Assembly: GCA_963169355.1 (NCBI GenBank)
Contig: CAUJCR010000002.1
Location: 62,001 to 126,000 of the forward strand
DNA from: Bacteroidota bacterium
GTDB taxonomy: Bacteria > Bacteroidota > Bacteroidia > B-17B0 > Aurantibacillaceae
Direction: 5' to 3'
Length of the DNA: 64,000 bases
Shown here: positions 45,549 through 54,833 of the stretch, piece after piece
Layout of the letters: each line of letters opens with the position of its first letter
How positions within the stretch are numbered: position 1 is the stretch's first letter
The notes under the pieces: model-generated
Told to the model about the DNA's origin: nothing
Database searches by the model: none
What the model saw: only the letters and a program-made list of their open reading frames with translations
Position numbers and translations under genes: made by a program

Positions 45549-45588
45549 AAAGGGAGCAGTTTTTTAGAAAATCTGCTCCCTTTTTCTT
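45549..45588 (+). terminator. Terminator or attenuator between nosZ and the maturation genes
   Basis: AAAGGGAGCAG / CTGCTCCCTTT, an 11-bp stem with a 13-nt loop followed by TTC and T-rich sequence, 18 nt after the nosZ stop. No TAnnTTTG box lies between it and the next gene, so it probably gives partial termination. Confidence 0.85.
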
Positions 45589-45605
45589 TATATTTAAAAT
45601 TTGAA

Positions 45606-46625
45606 ATGATGAAAAATAAGATTTCGCTATTATCAAGAATATTACTTGTATTGGCCGCTGTTGCACTAGTATATTCCGTATTTGTACCAATTTGGCAAAT
45701 AGATTTAGATGCGCCCCAATATCCTGAAGGATTAGTATTAAAAATTCATGCTGATAAATTAGCTGGAAACGTGGATATTATTAATGGATTAAACCATTAT
45801 ATTGGGATGAAAACATTACACACCGAAGACTTTATTGAATTTAAAGTTTTAAAATATATTATTTTCTTTTTTGCTGGCTTATCTTTACTCACCGCAATTA
45901 TTGGAAACAAAAAGGTGCTTAACTCACTGCTTAGCTTATTTGTACTATTTGGTATTGTAGCAATGGTTGATTTTTGGAAATGGGAATATGACTATGGGCA
46001 TAACCTAGATCCTCATGCTGCTATTATAGTTCCAGGAATGGCTTATCAGCCACCATTAATAGGATTTAAACAACTACTTAATTTTGGAGCTTATTCAATA
46101 CCTGATATTGGAGGGTGGTTGTTTATAGGTAGTGGCTTATTAATGTTAATTGCTGTGATTTTTGAATGGAGAAAATCAGTGAACTTAAAAAAAAGTGGTT
46201 CAACATTAGCTATAGCTAGTTTAATGGTTTCTATTATTGCAACTAGTTGTGGACAATCTGGTCCAGAAAAAATTAATTTAAATAAAGATAATTGCGACAA
46301 CTGTAACATGCCTATCTCCGACATTCGATTTGGATGTGAATTAGTAACTGAAAAAGGCAGAGTCTATAAATTTGACGATGTGTCTTGTATGATAGGCTAT
46401 AGTGCGGAGAATAAAGATAAATTAAATAATGCGCTTTACTATGTTTGCGATTATTTATCGCCACACGAACTTGTTCAAACTAATCAATTAACGTTTATAG
46501 AAGGAGAGGCTGTAAATAGTCCTATGGGAGGAAATGTAGCCTCATTTTCAAATGCTGATAGTGCTAATACCTATAAAACAATTTGGAATGCAGCAGCAAC
46601 TTCGTGGCAGAGCATGAACCAATAA
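45606..46625 (+). CDS. nosL: Membrane protein fused to a NosL-type copper chaperone domain
   Basis: A 339-aa two-part protein. Residues 1-190 form a membrane domain with helices at about 8-28, 82-100, 103-122 and 168-187 and a soluble loop (about 30-80). Residues 216-339 are a NosL domain: CDNCNMPISD (230-239, the Cu(I) site), GRVYKFDDVSCMIGY and a C-terminal SPMGGNVASF segment. NosL delivers copper to NosZ. Between the parts is a complete lipoprotein-like signal, NLKKSGSTLAIASLMVSIIATSC (Cys215), preceded by an in-frame GTG (46179) with a GGAG upstream. Either a true fusion or a second internal start is possible. nosD begins 2 nt after the stop. Confidence 0.85.
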   Translation: MMKNKISLLSRILLVLAAVALVYSVFVPIWQIDLDAPQYPEGLVLKIHADKLAGNVDIINGLNHYIGMKTLHTEDFIEFKVLKYIIFFFAGLSLLTAIIGNKKVLNSLLSLFVLFGIVAMVDFWKWEYDYGHNLDPHAAIIVPGMAYQPPLIGFKQLLNFGAYSIPDIGGWLFIGSGLLMLIAVIFEWRKSVNLKKSGSTLAIASLMVSIIATSCGQSGPEKINLNKDNCDNCNMPISDIRFGCELVTEKGRVYKFDDVSCMIGYSAENKDKLNNALYYVCDYLSPHELVQTNQLTFIEGEAVNSPMGGNVASFSNADSANTYKTIWNAAATSWQSMNQ

Positions 46626-46627
46626 GC

Positions 46628-47863
46628 ATGAAGCAATTCATTCAAATACTCGTTTGTCTTTTTATTAGTTTTCAATATTATGGAAAGCAATTACAGGTTG
46701 GTTTAAATAAAGAATTTACTTCCATAAAAAAAGCAATTGAAGTTGCCGATAACAATGATACTGTTTATGTTTATTCAGGACACTATAAGGAAGGTAATAT
46801 TGTTATAAAGAAATCTATTAAACTAATTGGGAAAGGCTTACCAATTCTTGATGGAGAAAAAAAAGGTGAGGTGCTCTCCATTAAAGCTAATTATGTATTA
46901 GTATCGGGTTTTAAAATACAAAAATCAGGTTTTGCTTCTTTAAACGATCCTTGTGGCGTAAAGGTGTATGATAGTCATCATGTAATCATAGAGCGCAACA
47001 TTTTTGATGATAATTTCTTTGGTATTTACCTACAATATAGCAAACACTGTGTAGTTAAAAATAATAAACTTACTGCTTACGCTGTAGAGGAACAGCAAAT
47101 AGGAAATGGAATTCATTGTTGGAAGAGTGATAGTTTACAAATAATTGGTAATAAAGTAAAAGGGCATCGAGATGGTATTTATTTCGAGTTTGTAACTAAC
47201 TCTGTTATTTGGCGAAATATAGCTACAGATAATATTCGATATGGTTTACATTTTATGTTTTCTCATAGCGATTCTTACATTTCAAATATATTCAGAAATA
47301 ATGGTGCAGGTGTTGCCGTTATGTTTACAAAAGGGGTAAAAATGTTTCATAATACATTTGAAGAAAATTGGGGTGATGCAGCTTATGGCTTAATGTTAAA
47401 AGAAATCTCTGATAGTCATATTATAGGAAATACCTTTAAAAGAAATACAACGGGTATTTACATGGAAGGCACTAATCGCATTTTGGTTGAGAGAAATAAA
47501 TTTGAATCAAATGGCTGGGGAATGAAAGTACAAGCAAGTTGTATGGATAATATTATAACCAATAATAATTTAATAGGAAATACCTTTGACATTAGCACAA
47601 ACGGCAGCTTAGTATTAAACACATTTAACTCGAACTACTGGGACAAATACGAAGGATATGATTTAAACAAAGATAATGTTGGCGATGTACCTTTTCATCC
47701 TTTAAGCATCTTTTCTATCATTGTAGAAAAAAATCCACCTGCTATGTTACTGTTTAGAAGTTTTATGGTTACTTTGCTAGATAAATCTGAGAAGATGATG
47801 CCTAGCCTCACACCCGAAAATTTTATAGATAACACGCCGTTAATGCGTTCTTTAGACTTATGA
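46628..47863 (+). CDS. nosD: NosD, periplasmic beta-helix protein of nitrous oxide reductase maturation
   Basis: Right-handed beta-helix of the CASH/NosD family that works with NosFY in delivering sulfur or copper for the CuZ site. The ORF track starts at 46583 inside the NosL frame; the ATG at 46628 begins a signal peptide (MKQFIQILVCLFISFQYYGK) and is preferred. The mature part has repeated coils such as HHVIIERNIFDDNFFGIYLQYSKHCVVKNNKLT and SHIIGNTFKRNTTGIYMEGTNRILVERNKF. The corrected product is 411 aa, normal for the family. Its stop overlaps the nosF start (ATGA). Confidence 0.94.
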   Translation: MKQFIQILVCLFISFQYYGKQLQVGLNKEFTSIKKAIEVADNNDTVYVYSGHYKEGNIVIKKSIKLIGKGLPILDGEKKGEVLSIKANYVLVSGFKIQKSGFASLNDPCGVKVYDSHHVIIERNIFDDNFFGIYLQYSKHCVVKNNKLTAYAVEEQQIGNGIHCWKSDSLQIIGNKVKGHRDGIYFEFVTNSVIWRNIATDNIRYGLHFMFSHSDSYISNIFRNNGAGVAVMFTKGVKMFHNTFEENWGDAAYGLMLKEISDSHIIGNTFKRNTTGIYMEGTNRILVERNKFESNGWGMKVQASCMDNIITNNNLIGNTFDISTNGSLVLNTFNSNYWDKYEGYDLNKDNVGDVPFHPLSIFSIIVEKNPPAMLLFRSFMVTLLDKSEKMMPSLTPENFIDNTPLMRSLDL

Positions 47864-48573
47864 TTGAGATAACAAATTTACATAAGCATTTTGGGAAACT
47901 TGAAGTTTTAAAAGGGATAAATTTATCTTTTAATAAAGGTGAGTGTATTGCCTTGATAGGTCCTAATGGTTGCGGAAAAACCACTTTAATAAAAAGCATT
48001 TTAGGAATGGTTATTCCTAGCCAAGGAACTATAAAGGTAAAAGGAGAATTAATTTCTAAAAACTACCAATATCGACAACATATTGGGTATATGCCTCAAA
48101 TAGGACGTTATCCTGATAACATGACAATTGGTCAAATAATTGAAATGATAAAAGATATCCGAAAAGAAAATCAGAACTTAGACGAGGAACTTTTACATCA
48201 TTATTTATTACAAGGTATGTTTGATAAACGTATGCGTACTTTATCGGGCGGAACTACTCAGAAAGTAAGTGCAACGCTCGCTTTTCTTTTTAATCCAGAT
48301 ATTTTAATTTTAGACGAGCCCACTGCAGGACTTGATCCTTTAGCTTCTGAAATTCTAAAAGAAAAAATTATTACCGAAAAACAAAAAGGAAAGCTAATTC
48401 TTATCACATCGCACTTACTTAGTGAACTAGATGATTTAATTACACACATCGTTTTTATGCAAGATGGACATTTAAAATTTCATCAATCGGTCTCTGAGTT
48501 AAAAACAAGAACAGGCGAAGAAAGAATTTCAAAGGCTATTGCATCTGTATTGAGAGGAGGTAGCCATGAATAG
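47860..48573 (+). CDS. nosF: NosF, ABC transporter ATPase of nitrous oxide reductase maturation
   Basis: A 237-aa ATPase. Walker A is GPNGCGKTTL (near residue 34), the Q-loop is YMPQIG, the signature is LSGGTTQKVS, Walker B is ILILDEPTAGLDP, and the switch His is in ITSHLL. It energises the NosDFY complex, thought to move a sulfur species for CuZ assembly. It overlaps nosD by 4 nt and nosY by 8 nt, so the three are translationally coupled. Confidence 0.95.
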   Translation: MIEITNLHKHFGKLEVLKGINLSFNKGECIALIGPNGCGKTTLIKSILGMVIPSQGTIKVKGELISKNYQYRQHIGYMPQIGRYPDNMTIGQIIEMIKDIRKENQNLDEELLHHYLLQGMFDKRMRTLSGGTTQKVSATLAFLFNPDILILDEPTAGLDPLASEILKEKIITEKQKGKLILITSHLLSELDDLITHIVFMQDGHLKFHQSVSELKTRTGEERISKAIASVLRGGSHE

Positions 48574-49333
48574 AATTATCAAATTTATCATATTAGATAT
48601 TTTAAAGAATAAAATAGTTCTCATCTACACGCTCATACTAGCTGTACTTTCGTGGAGTGTATTTAGCTTAGAAGATAACAGTACAAAGGGTATTCTTACT
48701 TTACTAAATGTGATACTATTAACTGTTCCTTTGGTATCTGTTATATTTTCTACCATTTATCTATATAATAGTTCCGAGTTTATAGAGTTGTTACTTAGCC
48801 AACCCGTAAATAGAGTTAAAATATGGCGCAGTTTATTTTTTGGATTAGTTATTTCCTTAATCCTGTCATTTAGCATTGGAGTAGGTATTCCATTAATGAT
48901 GTATGCGCCAAGTAACGTAGGCTTCATGATGTTGGCTGTTGGAATTTGTATCACTACGGTTTTTGTGGCTATCGCATTTTTTAGCTCAATTATTACACGC
49001 GATAAGGCAAAAGGCATTGGAATTGCCATTATGCTTTGGTTATTCTTTGCCCTTCTTTTTGATGGTATCGTTCTTTTTCTTTTGTTTCAATTAGCAGATT
49101 ATCCAATCGAAAAAATGATGGTCGGAATTACAGCTCTTAATCCAATTGACTTAGCAAGGATTTTAATTTTATTGCATCTTGATGTATCTGCCATGATGGG
49201 TTATACAGGCGCTATATTTAAAGAATTTTTCGGTACATCACTCGGAATTATAGTAGCATTTTTAGTGCTGTTGTTATGGACAGTTACCCCTTACCTTATC
49301 TCTTTAGTAAAGTTTAAAAACAAGGATTTATAA
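48566..49333 (+). CDS. nosY: NosY, ABC-2 type permease of nitrous oxide reductase maturation
   Basis: A 255-aa inner-membrane permease with six hydrophobic segments, starting MNRIIKFIILDILKNKIVLIYTL and including FIELLLSQPVNRVKIWRSLFFG, the amphipathic coupling helix typical of NosY. It is the last gene of the nos operon. It is followed by 59 nt and then a convergent MFS gene, without a strong terminator. Confidence 0.93.
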   Translation: MNRIIKFIILDILKNKIVLIYTLILAVLSWSVFSLEDNSTKGILTLLNVILLTVPLVSVIFSTIYLYNSSEFIELLLSQPVNRVKIWRSLFFGLVISLILSFSIGVGIPLMMYAPSNVGFMMLAVGICITTVFVAIAFFSSIITRDKAKGIGIAIMLWLFFALLFDGIVLFLLFQLADYPIEKMMVGITALNPIDLARILILLHLDVSAMMGYTGAIFKEFFGTSLGIIVAFLVLLLWTVTPYLISLVKFKNKDL

Positions 49334-49392
49334 GAAGAAATAAGGGGTTGTAAAAATAGCTTGATTAACCCTATTATAAAAAAGATAAGTTT

Positions 49393-50646
49393 CTATTCCA
49401 AATCTTTCATGTTTAACTTACTAAGTTCTGGATTTAATTTATGAACGCCAATTACTGTTATAATTGTCATAGCGCCACCAAATATAATAGAAGGCACTAA
49501 GCCTACTAATCGGGCTGCTAAGCCCGATTCAAACGCTCCTAATTCGTTACTTGAACCCACAAAAATACTATTAACAGCCGATACCCTACCTCTCATATTA
49601 TCGGGCGTCATTAATTGTAAAATAGTATGTCGTATTACTACACTTACATTATCAAATACGCCCGTTAATAGTAACATGACAAATGCTAACCAATAATTAG
49701 TACATAATGCAAATAAAATTGTGCTAACACCAAATGCCGCTACTGTCCATAGTAATTCTTTACCTGCATTTACTCCTGGTTGCTTAAACGCTAAATAAAA
49801 TGAGGTGATTACAGCACCAATACCTGGAGCTGTTCTTAATAAACCATAAGCCTCTGGTCCTAATCCCAAAATTTTATCTGTAAAGGCTGGAACAATAGCC
49901 ACAGCGCCACCAAACAGCACCGCAAACATATCTAAGGACAAAGCACTCAATATCATTTTATTGCCTCTTACAAATGTAATTCCTGAACGAATACTTTGTA
50001 ACATACTTTCCTTTTGAGATTTCTCTGGAACTGGTTTATCTGAAATTGAGAAATAATACACCAATGTGCCAATTAGCAAAAAACTATTAATAAGATAACA
50101 CCAATCAGCATGTTGTTCATCTTTAAATCCATAAATTAATCCCGCCAACACTGGCCCAACAATAGAGGCGGTGTGCCACACCGTTGTGTTCCATGTAGTA
50201 GCTTGGGTGTATTGATGGCGTTCTACAATTTGAGTCATAAAAGGTTGTGTGGCAGCGGCCAAAAAAGCACGAATAATCCCAAAGATAAATACTACAGTAA
50301 ATAAAGCACTTGCTCCCAATAATTTTAATGATGGAAAATAATTGCTACTATATAAATACAAAAACACAGAGCCTAACAGTAAAGCCAAGGTGCCTGCTAA
50401 TAAAATCTTTCTACGACTTATAATATCGGCAAAATGTCCTGAAAAAAAAGAAGTGATAACAAAAGGAATTACCTCGGTTAACCCAATTAATCCTAGGGTT
50501 AATTCATTTCTATCGTGCTCATAATAAATTTGCAAATACACCGTGCTCATCTGCATTTGAATAGCGAGCGTAATAAATAAGCGAGCATAAATAAAACGAC
50601 GAAATTCGTGGTGTTTTAAAATTTGGAGCGAATTAAGAAATGACAT
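49393..50646 (-). CDS. MFS transporter, EntS-like exporter
   Basis: A 12-helix major facilitator of about 417 aa. The motif FADIISRRKILLAGT after helix 2 is the MFS A motif, and the pattern MSFLNSLQILKHHEFRRFIYAR with GPVLAGLIYG resembles the EntS/enterobactin-exporter and MFS_3 group. The track start (GTG 50652) lies inside a -7 box, so the ATG at 50646 is preferred. The substrate is unknown. It is divergent from radC. Confidence 0.9.
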   Translation of the reverse strand: MSFLNSLQILKHHEFRRFIYARLFITLAIQMQMSTVYLQIYYEHDRNELTLGLIGLTEVIPFVITSFFSGHFADIISRRKILLAGTLALLLGSVFLYLYSSNYFPSLKLLGASALFTVVFIFGIIRAFLAAATQPFMTQIVERHQYTQATTWNTTVWHTASIVGPVLAGLIYGFKDEQHADWCYLINSFLLIGTLVYYFSISDKPVPEKSQKESMLQSIRSGITFVRGNKMILSALSLDMFAVLFGGAVAIVPAFTDKILGLGPEAYGLLRTAPGIGAVITSFYLAFKQPGVNAGKELLWTVAAFGVSTILFALCTNYWLAFVMLLLTGVFDNVSVVIRHTILQLMTPDNMRGRVSAVNSIFVGSSNELGAFESGLAARLVGLVPSIIFGGAMTIITVIGVHKLNPELSKLNMKDLE

Positions 50647-50651
50647 GAGCA

Positions 50652-50659
50652 CAAAAGTA
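50652..50659 (-). promoter_or_regulatory. -7 promoter box, leaderless arrangement (MFS exporter)
   Basis: Minus-strand TACTTTTG ends 5 nt before the ATG at 50646. The upstream GTG is part of the box. Confidence 0.58.
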
Positions 50660-50703
50660 TTATTTTAATGTTTTATTAAAAAGCATTATTTTTAAATCCT
50701 CTA

Positions 50704-51405
50704 GTGGAAGAATCTATACATAAACATTTAACAATCAAATCTCTTTCTGAAGACGACAGACCGAGAGAAAAGCTATTACAAAAAGGCAGACAATCACTTT
50801 CTGATGCTGAACTTATAGCTATTTTAATAGGCTCTGGCAACAAAAATGAAACCGCCGTTCAGTTAGCGCAACGCATTTTAAATTCTCATCAAAATTCTAT
50901 TAATGAATTAGCTAAACTGCAAATAAACGACTTAAAAAAATTTAAAGGCATTGGAGAAGCAAAAGCAATTACCATAGCAGCAGCCCTCGAAATTGGTAGA
51001 AGAAGGAAAACTGAACTAACTGAAGATAAACCATTAATTACTACTTCAGAAAAAGCATACATTATCTTAAAAGAAAAATTAAGCGATTTGCCACATGAGG
51101 AATTTTGGGTTTTATACACTAACAGAGGCGGCAGATTAATAAAAACTGAATGTATTAGCAAAGGTGGTGTTTCAGGTACTTTTGTTGATATTCGGTTGGT
51201 TATAAAACCTGCGATTGAATGTTTGGCAGCTGGCATCATTTTAGGACATAATCATCCTTCTGGAAACTTAAAGCCAAGTCAGCAAGATCTTAACTTAACA
51301 AAACAACTCAAAGCATCTGCAAAACTTTTTGATATAACTATACAAGATCACTTAATAATTGGAGATAGTAGTTACTTAAGCTTTGCCGACGAAGGCATCT
51401 TATAA
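50704..51405 (+). CDS. radC: RadC family JAB-domain protein
   Basis: A 233-aa protein with an N-terminal helix-hairpin-helix (LKKFKGIGEAKAITIAAALEIGRR) and a C-terminal JAB/MPN metal site: HNHPSGNLKPSQQD (HxH...D), with the Glu in VLYTNRGG further upstream. Despite its name a repair role is doubtful; the JAB site suggests a metallo-hydrolase acting on DNA-linked or ubiquitin-like substrates. The GTG start is supported by the conserved downstream motif SEDDRPREKLLQKG. It is divergent from the MFS gene. Confidence 0.94.
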   Translation: MEESIHKHLTIKSLSEDDRPREKLLQKGRQSLSDAELIAILIGSGNKNETAVQLAQRILNSHQNSINELAKLQINDLKKFKGIGEAKAITIAAALEIGRRRKTELTEDKPLITTSEKAYIILKEKLSDLPHEEFWVLYTNRGGRLIKTECISKGGVSGTFVDIRLVIKPAIECLAAGIILGHNHPSGNLKPSQQDLNLTKQLKASAKLFDITIQDHLIIGDSSYLSFADEGIL

Positions 51406-51459
51406 TTAATACAAATTAAAAAATTTAATACATCCAATAGCTTTAGCACATACCTAAAT

Positions 51460-52605
51460 ATGAAAAAAATTGTAACCATAATTGGAGCCCGACCACAAAT
51501 AATAAAAGCAGCCGCATTAAGCCGAGCCATTGCTACACACTTTAAACAACAAATAACCGAAATTATTGTACACACAGGGCAACACTATGATGAAAATATG
51601 AGTCAGGTGTTTTTTGATGAATTAGGCATACCCGCTCCAAATTACAATTTACAAGTAGGTAGTGGAAGCCACGGAAAACAAACCGCCACCATGATTGCGG
51701 GTATAGAAGAGATTTTAATAAAAGAAAAACCAAATGCCATTGTATTATATGGAGACACCAATTCTACGTTGGCAGGCGCTATTGCAGCTAGCAAAATTCA
51801 TATTCCAGTAGTGCATATTGAAGCTGGCTTACGTTCTTTTAATAAGGCAATGCCTGAAGAGATAAATCGTATTATGTGCGACCACGTTTCTACCCTATTA
51901 TTTTCTCCTACTAAAACTGGTTATCAAAATTTACAAAAAGAAGGGTTTAAAACAGAGAACAAAGCACCATATCATGCCGATAATCCAAAGATTTACCATT
52001 GTGGTGATGTGATGTATGATAATAGTTTACATTTTAGTACTGTAGCCGAAGAAAAAACATCCATCATTAAAGAACTTCATCTACAAAAAAATGAATTTAT
52101 CTTAACCACTATTCATCGCAACAATAACACCGATGAGCCTAGTAGGTTAAACGCTATTTTTGATGCCTTATTTCAAATAAGTGAAAAAAGTAAACAAACA
52201 ATTGTTTTACCATTGCATCCACGTACCGCCAAATTATTAGAAACAAATATTGATGGTGCTTTATTAGATAAAATTAAAAACAGTAACCGCTTTAAAATTA
52301 TAAAGCCTGCTTCTTTTTTAGAAATGATTGCTTTAGAAAAAAATTGCAGCCTAGTAATGACCGACAGTGGCGGAGTACAGAAAGAAGCCTTTTATTTTGA
52401 GAAAGCTTGTGTTATTTTTCGTTCAGAAACAGAATGGGTAGAATTAGTGGAGTGTGGCGCCGCCATTATTGCCGACGCCAATACCCAACAAATCATTCAT
52501 GCTTACGAAAAACTCTCTGCTAAACAACAATTTGAATTTCCAAAACTATATGGTGATGGACATGCTGCTGAGTTTATGTGCAGAGAGATGATTCAACACC
52601 TGTAA
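51460..52605 (+). CDS. wecB: UDP-N-acetylglucosamine 2-epimerase, non-hydrolysing
   Basis: Converts UDP-GlcNAc to UDP-ManNAc for surface polysaccharides. It has GARPQIIKAAALSRAI at the N-terminus, HTGQHYDENMSQVFFDELGI, YGDTNSTLAGA, HIEAGLRSF, and MTDSGGVQKEAFYF in the nucleotide-binding C-terminal domain. At 381 aa it is full length. Its stop shares its last base with the end of the carbonic anhydrase gene on the other strand. A TAGCTTTA (one mismatch) lies upstream. Confidence 0.95.
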   Translation: MKKIVTIIGARPQIIKAAALSRAIATHFKQQITEIIVHTGQHYDENMSQVFFDELGIPAPNYNLQVGSGSHGKQTATMIAGIEEILIKEKPNAIVLYGDTNSTLAGAIAASKIHIPVVHIEAGLRSFNKAMPEEINRIMCDHVSTLLFSPTKTGYQNLQKEGFKTENKAPYHADNPKIYHCGDVMYDNSLHFSTVAEEKTSIIKELHLQKNEFILTTIHRNNNTDEPSRLNAIFDALFQISEKSKQTIVLPLHPRTAKLLETNIDGALLDKIKNSNRFKIIKPASFLEMIALEKNCSLVMTDSGGVQKEAFYFEKACVIFRSETEWVELVECGAAIIADANTQQIIHAYEKLSAKQQFEFPKLYGDGHAAEFMCREMIQHL

Positions 52606-53244
52606 TTAAGCCGACGCTAATTGATAAACTTCTTCTAACTCCTTATTACTCTTTAAAGTACATTTCTGATCTCTTATAATTCCGTCTTCGATGGCATACA
52701 CCCAGCCATGGATATGTACTTCTTGACCTCTATTCCATGCTTCTTGAATAATAGAAGTTTTAGCTAAATCGTGAACTTGCTCTACTACATTTAACTCCAC
52801 AAAACGATCAAAACGAGCTTTATTATCTTTTATGGCATCTAATTCTTCTTTATGAAAACGATATGAGTCTTTTATATGTCTTATCCAGTTATCTATAAGG
52901 CCCACTTTTTTGTTGGTCATAGCAGTGTGTACACCTCCACAACCGTAATGACCACACACAATAATATGTTTTACTTTTAATACGTTCACAGCATAATCCA
53001 ACACACTTAACATACTCATATCAGAATGTACAACCATATTGGCAATATTACGATGCACAAACACTTCACCAGCTTTAGCACCTATTACCTCATTAGCAGG
53101 CACACGCGAATCGGCACAACCAATCCACAACACGGGTGGAGTTTGTCCTTTGGCTAAATCCGAAAAAAAGTTTGGGTTATTTTTAATTTTATCTTGAGCC
53201 CATTTTTTATTATTTTCTAATAATTGATTATAAAATGCTTCCAT
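52606..53244 (-). CDS. can: Beta-class carbonic anhydrase
   Basis: Zinc enzyme interconverting CO2 and bicarbonate. The zinc ligands lie in IGCADSRVPANE (Cys43, and Asp45-Arg47 for the dyad) and VCGHYGCGGV (His99, Cys102). The 212-aa length is typical. It follows the SulP transporter gene by 41 nt on the same strand; a SulP-carbonic anhydrase pair suggests coupled bicarbonate uptake and supply for carboxylases. Confidence 0.96.
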   Translation of the reverse strand: MEAFYNQLLENNKKWAQDKIKNNPNFFSDLAKGQTPPVLWIGCADSRVPANEVIGAKAGEVFVHRNIANMVVHSDMSMLSVLDYAVNVLKVKHIIVCGHYGCGGVHTAMTNKKVGLIDNWIRHIKDSYRFHKEELDAIKDNKARFDRFVELNVVEQVHDLAKTSIIQEAWNRGQEVHIHGWVYAIEDGIIRDQKCTLKSNKELEEVYQLASA

Positions 53245-53285
53245 GTCTTTTAAATATTTTTAAAAAAATTAATATGACTTATTTT

Positions 53286-54833
53286 TTAGTGTCCCATGAT
53301 AGGAACACTTTTAACTCTATATGTTGTAACTTTTATGTTACGTTCTTTTGCTTTATACATTTTAAATTCCTGTATCACCTCTAAAACATCATAATCTATA
53401 AATTTGCTATTAGATCCATCAATAATTAGATGAGCGTTTTCTGGAACTTTATATAACGATTCTAAAATGCTCCCTTTATTTAAAAAAGATACATCTTCAG
53501 CTAATTGCATCTTGATCAATGGTTTTCCATCCTCCTCACCATCCTCAATTTTATAGTTACTCTTATAATTTTTTCGAAGAATAAAAAAGATAGCAAACAC
53601 TAAACCTATAGCAATACCTTTTAATAAATCTGTGAATAATACACCCACAATAGTGGCAAGGAAAGGCAAGAATTGGTCAATACCCAAGGCATACATTTTC
53701 TTATATAAATTTACTGCTGATAAATTATACCCTACCATCATTAAGATAGCTGCCAATGAAGCGTAAGGAATAAGATTAAGTACATTAGGTATTAATACCA
53801 CACACAGCACTAACAACACTCCATGAAAAATAGTAGATAATTTAGATTTTGCACCTGAGTTAATATTAGCCGAGCTTCTTACAATAACCTGCGTAACTGG
53901 TAGTCCGCCTAATAAACCCGACACGATATTTCCTACACCTTGAGCTTTTAGTTCACGATTAGGATCAGTGGCGTTTTTCTCAGGATCAAGTTTATCAGTA
54001 GCCTCCACGCTTAATAAAGATTCTAAACTAGCAACTAAAGCAATTGTAAATGCGATGGCATAAGTATTAGGATTGGATAAAGCAGAAAAATCTGGGGTGA
54101 TAAAAAAATCACCCACGTTTTCCATAGAGGTAATAACAGGTAAATTTACCAAATGTTCGCTCGATAACGCTAAGTCAGGGAAAGAAGATTGAAAGAGGAG
54201 GTTTAATAACACGCCTACAATTACAGCAATTAAAGCGCCTGGAATAAACTTAAAAAGCTTTATTTGTTTCATAAAAGCCGTATTAAATAAAATTAATATA
54301 ACTAATGAAACACAAGCTATAATTACGGCCCCTAGATTAATGGCTTGGAAAGCATTATTTAATTCATCTATAAAATGTTCGTTGGAGCCATTAATTAACA
54401 ATGATTTATCAAAACCAACTAAATGCGGTATTTCCTTTAAGATTAAAGTGATACCAATAGATGCCAACATACCTTTAATAACTGATGAAGGAAAATAAGC
54501 ACTAATTAATCCAGCACCCAAAAATCCTGCAATGACTTGTAATATCCCAGCTAATATAATGGTTACCAAAAAAGCCTCGAAACTACCAAGTGTAGCAATA
54601 GCTGCAATAACTATAGTTATTAACCCTGCAGCAGGACCTGATACCCCTAAACGAGAACCACTAATTGAGCCTACTACAATTCCACCAACAATACCTGCAA
54701 TTATTCCAGAGAATAATATAGGATTTTCACCAGTAGATGCTAAGGCAACTCCTAAACACAAAGGCAAAGCTACCAAAAAGACCACTAAACTTGCAGGAGC
54801 ATCATATTTAATATTTGAAAAAAATTGTTTCAT
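53286..54833 (-). CDS. SulP family anion transporter, probable bicarbonate transporter
   Basis: A 515-aa membrane protein with about 11-12 helices. It has the SulP features near the N-terminus (IKYDAPASLVVFLVALPLCLGVALASTG, then SGSRLGVSGPAAGL), NPNRELKAQGVGNIVSGLLGGLP midway, and a short C-terminal STAS-like domain (about residues 425-505). SulP proteins carry sulfate, chloride or bicarbonate; the downstream carbonic anhydrase gene argues for bicarbonate (inference). Confidence 0.93.
   Translation of the reverse strand: MKQFFSNIKYDAPASLVVFLVALPLCLGVALASTGENPILFSGIIAGIVGGIVVGSISGSRLGVSGPAAGLITIVIAAIATLGSFEAFLVTIILAGILQVIAGFLGAGLISAYFPSSVIKGMLASIGITLILKEIPHLVGFDKSLLINGSNEHFIDELNNAFQAINLGAVIIACVSLVILILFNTAFMKQIKLFKFIPGALIAVIVGVLLNLLFQSSFPDLALSSEHLVNLPVITSMENVGDFFITPDFSALSNPNTYAIAFTIALVASLESLLSVEATDKLDPEKNATDPNRELKAQGVGNIVSGLLGGLPVTQVIVRSSANINSGAKSKLSTIFHGVLLVLCVVLIPNVLNLIPYASLAAILMMVGYNLSAVNLYKKMYALGIDQFLPFLATIVGVLFTDLLKGIAIGLVFAIFFILRKNYKSNYKIEDGEEDGKPLIKMQLAEDVSFLNKGSILESLYKVPENAHLIIDGSNSKFIDYDVLEVIQEFKMYKAKERNIKVTTYRVKSVPIMGH

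Noticed and set aside
46583-46627. Upstream start of nosD given by the ORF track
   Set aside because: The extra residues overlap the NosL frame and precede the signal peptide; ATG 46628 is the better start.
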